A stretch of 64,000 bases of DNA, from positions 1-64,000 of the forward strand of contig QAXH01001150.1 in the NCBI GenBank assembly GCA_004335635.1. Direction: 5' to 3'. The position numbers were made by a program, and so were the translations under genes. The stretch's first letter is position 1; each line of letters begins with the position of its first letter. This document shows positions 57,437-64,000 of the stretch, piece by piece. Under the pieces are notes generated by a model. It was not told the origin of the DNA and searched no databases. It was given only the letters and a program-made list of their open reading frames with translations. This DNA comes from Chloromonas sp. AAM2. Its lineage: Eukaryota > Chlorophyta > Chlorophyceae > Chlamydomonadales > Chlamydomonadaceae.

Positions 57437-58614
57437 TTTGACTGGAACCCGCCTGGGCAGGAGTCAGACTGTTGTGCATACAGCCGGCATGCACACAGGC
57501 CTGCAGTGCTGCAAATCGCCTGCTTGAATAGAGGGCTGGTGTCTGTTGCTCTGCCTCTGCGGGCACAGTTGTCCTGTCTGTTGCTTGTTCATGCACTTAT
57601 CAGTATGAAGTATGGACAACAGTGCGGAGGTGGTAGCGTGATCGCATGTCTGCCACAAGCGGCGGCAGTGATGTGCGGCAGCAAACCTGCAGTTTAAAAT
57701 GCCCAGAGTGTCGTGACCGCCTCGTGTCGTTCGGTATTTGAATTGACACTTTCACTGACGTTTTCCTCACACAAGCAGTTGTAGCTGGAATCATTCTTAC
57801 TTGCTACCATGCTAGTTGGCCAGGTCCTGCTTGTTGGGTTGAGCTATCCTGAGCACCCGTATCACCTTCGCACTTTATTCTCTACACCCTCGGACTGCGT
57901 GACCCTCATGCATCAGGTGCTCCTTGCCACGACAGCAACAACGTGTAGCAAAGCAGCTGCAAACAACGTGTTCGTACGAGGGTAAATAAGTGGTCAGCAC
58001 GCAAACCTTTAAAAATGTGAAGTGTTATTGCACTGGCTCGCAAGAGCATGGGTGTCTTCCGCAGACTGGACAATTGGTAGAATAGTATCACTGTCAGTAT
58101 CATCACACTCCGTGTCAGCTGCACTCTCCTGCTGTATCTGGAGCAGACAATAATTATATATGCTGCAATGATTATAATGCTATCGTTGGACCACTCAGTT
58201 GTCGCCCTGCAAACCAAAATGCTGACTGTGATCAAACTGAAAGATCAACGTTGGCAGCAAGCAATTCAAAATCCTTTGCGCAATTGTGCGACGTGCGTAT
58301 GATGCAGGCTAAGAGCTGAAAGTGCATGTGTACGTATGAGTCCGACAACCGTTCGGTTGGAATTTTTGCATTTTTGCAGCCCTGCTCTGGCGACCAAATA
58401 CTGCAGAATACTGTGCAGTCGCCTACATTCAGAAAGAAATACACAACCTGTGTAATACCTTCCGTGAGACCGCGCCCTAGCAACTTGAGCTGCAGTCCGC
58501 TTGGTTGGTAACAATGTGCAGATCATCAGCAACTTGCTGCTCCAGCCGATGCGGTTTGTGAGGAGAACTTGTCTGCAGCTGTCCACCTCGTTCGTGTAAA
58601 CACGGCGGTTTGTC
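57437..58614. other. Intergenic spacer with repeat
   Basis: 3' flank of the SR gene, a 160-bp repeat at 57943-58104, and the 5' flank of the PP2C gene. No exon is supported. Confidence 0.55.
57943..58104 (+). repeat. ~160-bp dispersed repeat, copy B
   Basis: Direct copy of 54279-54440, without the LINE fragment that follows that copy. Confidence 0.85.
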
Positions 58615-61290
58615 ATGAATTTCATCAACTCGGTGAGCCTGCCTGGCAAGAACGGACTCGAATGGTTGAAGTTCATGTGTTGAAGAGCTGGGCTTGACTG
58701 TCTGGCACATGGCATGGCATGCTCATGTGCGTGACACACGCACATGTGCCATTACTCAGGTTCTCAACCCCACACGGGAAGGCCCACTGGCATCATTTGG
58801 TCTCGCTGGAGCAGGAGCTATATCTGGCGGCGAGACAAGGTGCGCTACAGCCGCGCTGCTGCATGCACACAGTGCGCAAGCATGCCAGATCCCAACCCCT
58901 GAATGCATTGCTGCTGCTGATCCCTGCATGTACAACACACTATCTTGTTTGTAGACTTGCTGGCTGTACGACCCTTGCCATGCAGGGAGGATGGCAGGGT
59001 CAGCTTTGGTTACTCTCTCTTGCGTGGGAAACGACCCCATATGGAGGACTTTCACCACGCCCAGGTGCAGTGGATGCCGAATGCACCATCACTCGTAGGA
59101 AGCAGCTAAAAAGGAAACCGAATACGCCTGGGGCGCAGGACGCCAATCGTACAACAAAAGGTGGCAGCTAGCTAGCACGTTCTGATGAGGCACTCGTGAT
59201 GCATGCTACTGCTGCACCACAAGCCTCTCATGCAGGCACCAACTCAGCATCAACGCTACATGCAGATCCACATGGTTGTGGAGCGCGTGTGTGCAAGGAA
59301 AGCATTACCTTGGGACCTACACAATTTGTGCTAATCACAAAGACCATGACATGGGCAGCTGTGAAACGAATGCATGCGAACAGTTGATATCCGTTTCACC
59401 CTGTTGATTGTGGTGTATGTTCTGCAGTTCAAGCGTGACCCCAAGACAGGGCAAACTATTGGCTTGTTTGGCGTTTTTGATGGTAGGTGAAAATTTGTGA
59501 GAGCAGGCAGAAGATCTAAAAATCTGGGCACAGATTGGCCGTGAGAACTGATCAAAGATCTCCAGATCTGGGCTGCAAGGGCAGAAATGAATAGGCCAGA
59601 AGAGCTAGAGCAAGCATCGTCCAGGCTAGGGCCAGTATTGTGTCCACGTTGGCTTGATTGTGTCAAAGGCGCAGAATGGGCAAAAATAGGCATAGCGTTG
59701 ACAGGATAGACAAGTCACAAGCATCACTCGCACTCTGACGTCAAAACATTGACGTCGGAATCTCGAAACCATGGTGTCATATTCTGCAGGGCACGGCGGA
59801 GCCAATGCAGCTGACTTCGTACGTGGCAATGTATTTGTCAATCTATTTCAGAGCATCAAGTTTCCGGGGGACATCCGGGGGGCCATAGGTGAGTGCAGCA
59901 TGGGACAGACGTGCTGACAGACACGTTGACAGATGAGCTGCAATTAATACACTGCTTCAATCCTTCGCTATGTAGCAGTTTGCACAATGGCGTGGGTTTG
60001 GCCAAGGCATGGATTGCTAGGCTGAGGACTAATACAGTAATTGGCAGCTGCTCCAAGGACCATTGCCTAGTTTGTGACCAGTTGTTGAGCAGCTGCTTCA
60101 AAAACATATTGCCTTGGCGTTGGCACTGCGTGGGATGGCATGGCATTGAAGCAGCAGGATGTGTCAGGAAAACTCATTTGGCATGTTTGTCGTTTTGCTT
60201 TTGCAGCGGAAGCTTACGAAGGGACCGACAGTCAGTATTTGAAACAAGACGCAAATGGCACCCGGGATGACGGGTAAGGAGTGCACTCTGAATCAGTCCA
60301 TGGCCGGCTCACTTGGCAAATGATAATTCGTTACATTTGCCATCCATATACGTGCGTCAGCACCATCCACACAGGCATAGCATGACGATCATAGCAGGCA
60401 ACTGGCATCAGCCTTTGCGCATGTCAAGCGACCCAGAGTCTGTGGGTAATCAACGTGCTGTGGCATTGAAGACGTGCATTCAGTCAATAATGGACACAAT
60501 TGACTCTCAGACAGGGTCATGTGTTGAGGGTTACGTCCTGCACCCAGCATGCTTCCACACATGTGGCATTTCTGCAGGTGCACTGCAGTGACAGCGGTGC
60601 TGTTCGGCACCAGGCTCTGCATTGCCAATGTGGGCGACAGCAGGGCAGTGCTCTGTCGCGGTGGAAAAGGTACGTGAACACAGATGTACTAAACACGGAC
60701 TGATGCACGCTGTCAAATGCATACTTATATCCAGGCGGGCTGGCGAAAGACACACGTTGTCTGCTGCTACCTCGCACCCAGGCGGACGCCTCCTTGGTTG
60801 AGCATGCCTCTGGGCTTAGCGTGGATCCTGCTGCATTCACACATACTTTCTTACATACACATACACACATACACATACACATACTTTCTTACACATTTGG
60901 CCATTTCTTGCAGCCATTGCTGTGTCAGTGGATCACAAGCCCAACAGCAAGGAGGAGCGGGAGCGCATTGAAGCGGCAGGCGGCGTCATCGTTTGGGCGG
61001 GCACCTGGCGGGTGGGCGGCGTGCTGGCAGTGTCACGCGCCTTCGGTGATCGGCCACTCAAGCGCTTTGTCATCGCAACGCCGGACGTGAGGGAGGAGCA
61101 ACTTACATCAGAGGATGAGTTTCTCATTCTGGCCAGCGATGGCCTGTGGGATGTCATGTCCAATCAGGATGCCGCTTCCCTAGTGCGGGACGTCACGGAT
61201 GCGGAAAAGGCGGCCAAGCGGCTAACAGACGAGGCCTTCCAGCGGGGCAGCAATGACAACATCAGCTGTGTTGTTGTAAGGTTCAAGTAA
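58615..61290 (+). CDS. PP2C-type protein Ser/Thr phosphatase
   Basis: Exons: 58615-58632, 58760-58839, 58986-59064, 59428-59482, 59790-59888, 60207-60273, 60578-60669, 60914-61290; 288 aa with all phases matching. All PP2C motifs are present in order: [39 protein letters not shown] (metal aspartate), [20 protein letters not shown] followed by [66 protein letters not shown] and [13 protein letters not shown]. The catalytic metal-binding aspartates (in VFDGHGG, ASDGLWD and SNDN) are kept, so activity is expected. The length is that of a minimal single-domain plant/algal PP2C. The short first exon (MNFINS) is the weakest part. A TGTAA box, the usual green-algal poly(A) signal, lies at 61315-61319, 25 bases after the stop, which is close for a functional one. 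Confidence 0.93.
60838..60896. repeat. (ACATAC)n-type microsatellite in intron
   Basis: Alternating acatac/cttac units lie just upstream of the last PP2C exon. Confidence 0.85.
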
Positions 61291-63279
61291 AGCGAGGCCA
61301 TGTAGCGGTGAGGTTGTAACGCCCCTGCACAAGGCCGGGGCAACCGACAAGGGGATGGTCCACACAGGGGTTGTGCCAACTTGAAATCCACAGTGTCCCC
61401 TGCGAGTGGAAAAGCTGGTGACACAAGGGAGCACGGCTGAGGAAGCACCAAGGCAATGCAGGTTACTGCAGGGTATTGCTTCTCGCGTTCAAGTGTCAAG
61501 TGGATCAGGCTGGTGGCTTTGAGAGTGAGTGGAGCGCCCTGCCCGGCTTGCCCGAAGAATCCCAGCCTGAGTTTAACTCTGTGTGTTCAAACAGGCAACC
61601 TCACATCCCAGGCAGATGAGCCAGCGTCCAGGTGGAGATTGTGTGATGATTAATGCTATCCTCATGCCACAGTTCTTGCACTATCATGATCAATCCTTCT
61701 TACACACACATGAAGACAGCGTGACCTCGCATGATGATCAGACTGAGAGGCAGGTTGGCACATCAATATCTTCATGCTGGATCGCGCTGGTGAGATTGGC
61801 TTCAGGACTTGAGAGCAGGAAGACTGATGCGAGTTGTGCATGCTGTCCCCTGGGCCACGCGCCCAGCACAGCTGTTGGTACACAGCACTGCCTGCTGGTT
61901 TACTGTGCCTTGTGTCGGTTACTGGTACAAGGTCAAGGCTTTCAAATGCGTATGCACACTGTTGACGCTTCGGCTTGTGCGAGGCAACTGCATGTTAGGC
62001 ACGCCAAAAGGTGCTTTCCTGAATGGGTGCACCTTACGGACTGCCCATCCACTCAGTTGTGTACCAAGGTCTGCAGAAGGCAGGCCATGAAGAACCAGGG
62101 CGTGTTTCGCGGTACCTTCAAGCGATTGGTGGACATGCATAGGGTATACTCGTCAAACTGTGCTTTATGTGTCCTTGCGTCAGGATTTGGACTGTGTATT
62201 GGATCAGCTTGCTGCTTGTCACGATCCCAAAATTGCCAACGCACGGCTTGTTGATTAGATGTATATGTCTCTGTTTGCAGAGCCTGGACAGCCTGGTCAT
62301 ACACCCAGCTAGCAGACCCACAGAGTCCATATACATGGTCGTTTGCACGTGCTGTACTTCTGGGGCCACTGATTGCTGCAACCGGGCTCTAGCATGCTAG
62401 ACACAAGCAGACTTGATAACAGCAGCTTGCCAGTAACACGCACGTATGATACCACCACATGTAAGCCTGACAGGCTTCAGCAGGTCAAGTGGTACACAAG
62501 CCTTTCATGGATGGATCAACGACGTCGCCGTTAAAGCCGACCAGCTTGATCGCAACGGACGCGCTGATCTGATGCACGTTCACTGGTGAGGCAGCAATCC
62601 GAACAGGCTGTTTGCATGTTGCGTTTTCTGTGGCATGTGGTGCACACGTGGATGATTGACAGTGGCGTTAAAAGACGCAATTGTCCAAGTCATGCGATGT
62701 GTGGTCATGTGCAGAAAACAGCAACATGAGCTACATGATCAAAAGCTTGTGCCATGCCAAGCATTTGTGTGCCTGTACATCCAACAAACCCTCTTAGACA
62801 TTGTTACTGGTGTGAAGCACCGTGTCAAACTGCCGTCTGCAAGTAACCTTGAACTTCTAATGCTGCAGAATCCCAGCTGGCAGTCTCTAGCTGAGTGCAG
62901 CAGCTGCAAGCATTCCTGGGCCACAGTAGGCCTGCGACATCACGCAGCAGGTGTCAGGTGATGCCAGCCTTGGCCTCTCGATACAGATTCAGCAACCATG
63001 CATGGCCAGGTTCGTGTGTGCATGAACGGAGGGAAAGAACACCATGCAGGCTGCTCTTGCAACGCAGCCCGAGCTTGGCAGCCAGCTGGGCTGCAGGCAT
63101 TCCAAGCTGGCTGCGGACCGCCCAGCACCCATGCCCACTGATTGGAGGCTGCGAACCTTGTTTTCACATGGCTGTGCTTGCTGTGCAGGAACAACAGACG
63201 TTGAGCATCCTGGCGGGTGGGTCTTCCGACTCGTCCACTGTCTCGCCAGCCTCCAGCTGCTGGCTGGGGCTTCAGGCCC
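61291..63279. other. Convergent intergenic region
   Basis: It lies between the 3' ends of the PP2C gene and the minus-strand V-ATPase gene. Open frames up to 223 codons occur (61583-62254), but none shows splice context, conserved blocks or composition like the neighbouring exons. Confidence 0.5.
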
Positions 63280-64000
63280 CTAGACCTTCCACTTGACGCT
63301 GCCGCTCATGATGATGCCGATAATAACTCCGAACAACCCGAGAGCACTGCACGGCACAAAACATGTCAAGGTGTACTCAATAAAGATGCAGAACTGTTTG
63401 TTGGATTGTCCAACAAGTACATGCCTTGCTACAGCCTGGCCGCCTGCAGCGGCCCTTAGGCATAAAAAGCTTGTGTTTCATCAGATGAAGATGGTGCACA
63501 ACAGGCATGTTAGTACCGATAATAAAGCAAGCGGGCAAGCGTCGCGTATTGCAGTCTGCGGCATGGGTCCAGCATAAGTGAATGACACGCAAACATGCCA
63601 CTCACAAACTGCAAATGGCATGCAGTTGCACCATCAGCAGGCCCATGCAGAGCTGCGTTTGGGTCATGGAGCTGGCATTTCATTATCCCGTGCCCTGCAC
63701 CGCTCCTCACCTTCCAAAGATTTCCACGACCAAAATCTTGACGAACAGTGTCTGATTCTGGGCATCCGACAAAGCACAGCTGCTCCCCACAATGCCCACG
63801 CACATTCTGCAGTCATGGTGATATCCAACATCGTTTGAAGCTCTGGTCAGTATGTCGTTCAGCTCCAAGACATGCATGCTGGATCAAAGGACTCACCCAC
63901 AGACCAAGTTGGCGAAGCCGCAGGTGATGCCAGCTCCAAAGATGGAGTAGCCAGAGAACATGGCTGTCTTGCTGTAGTAGCCCCCAGGTTCAGGCTCCAC
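63280..64000 (-). CDS. VHA-c'': V-type H+-ATPase proteolipid subunit c'' (partial, runs off right edge)
   Basis: Minus-strand exons in order: 64000-63897 (incomplete), 63806-63711, 63346-63280; phases match. The readable protein includes [60 protein letters not shown] and [21 protein letters not shown]. This is the C-terminal half of the 21-23 kDa proteolipid (ATP6V0B/Vma16 type), with SCALSDAQN and [20 protein letters not shown] as near-invariant signatures. The glutamate in VVEIFG is in the helix that carries protons in V-ATPase proteolipids. The subunit sits in the Vo rotor ring of vacuolar membranes. The N-terminal helices lie beyond the window. Confidence 0.94.

Noticed and set aside
61583..62254. 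223-codon open frame in the convergent spacer
   Set aside because: No homology recognised, cysteine-rich chance-like composition, and no splice context.

Overview
The window reads as nuclear DNA of a green alga (chlorophyte). Genes are cut into many short exons by introns of roughly 150-500 bp with GT-AG ends, plus two GC-AG introns. The gene set is plant-like: a group III plant-type phosphofructokinase, a DET2-type steroid 5-alpha-reductase, an OST3/6 subunit without CxxC, and a GAF-PAS tyrosine-kinase-like kinase of algal style. There is no sign of bacterial gene organisation. I assembled the gene models by hand from splice sites. For every complete model the exon lengths add up to whole codons, which is the main internal check; no alignment or database search was run.

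Layout: 1-417 is low-complexity DNA with a 14-bp tandem array. 418-3391 (+) is an O-fucosyltransferase-like gene, possibly lacking 5' exons. 3392-6113 is intergenic DNA with a decayed LINE reverse transcriptase (-). 6114-11081 (-) encodes a tubulin-tyrosine-ligase-like protein (11 exons, 713 aa). 11082-13330 is repeat-bearing spacer. 13331-21192 (+) encodes a GAF-PAS kinase (13 exons, 1414 aa) with a myristoylation-type N-terminus. 21193-24370 is spacer with repeats. 24371-32005 (+) encodes a kelch plus coiled-coil protein (16 exons, 1040 aa). 32250-34594 (+) is OST3/6. 36138-40257 (+) is LETM1. 41244-46122 (+) is a plastid-type phosphofructokinase (563 aa). 47905-50279 (-) is an unrecognised 325-aa protein with two LFTKWL motifs, head-to-head with DET2 at 50527-52681 (+). 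52.7-55.2 kb is a repeat island holding a LINE fragment and what looks like the C-terminal remnant of a Fanzor (eukaryotic TnpB-like) gene. 55408-57436 (+) is a ZCCHC10-like zinc-knuckle/SR protein. 58615-61290 (+) is a PP2C phosphatase. 63280 to the right edge (-) is the V-ATPase proteolipid c'' gene.

The genes are unrelated housekeeping and signalling functions: glycosylation (O-fucosylation, N-glycosylation), organelle ion transport and glycolysis, tubulin modification, phosphorylation and dephosphorylation, RNA processing, and vacuolar acidification. No gene cluster or pathway island is apparent.

The most unusual material is in the spacers: a Fanzor-like remnant whose 3' terminal ~130 bp recurs alone 42 kb away and keeps a nested stem in both copies, and a web of at least eight dispersed repeat families linking the spacers. 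Among the genes, the LFTKWL protein is the best candidate for an undescribed family.
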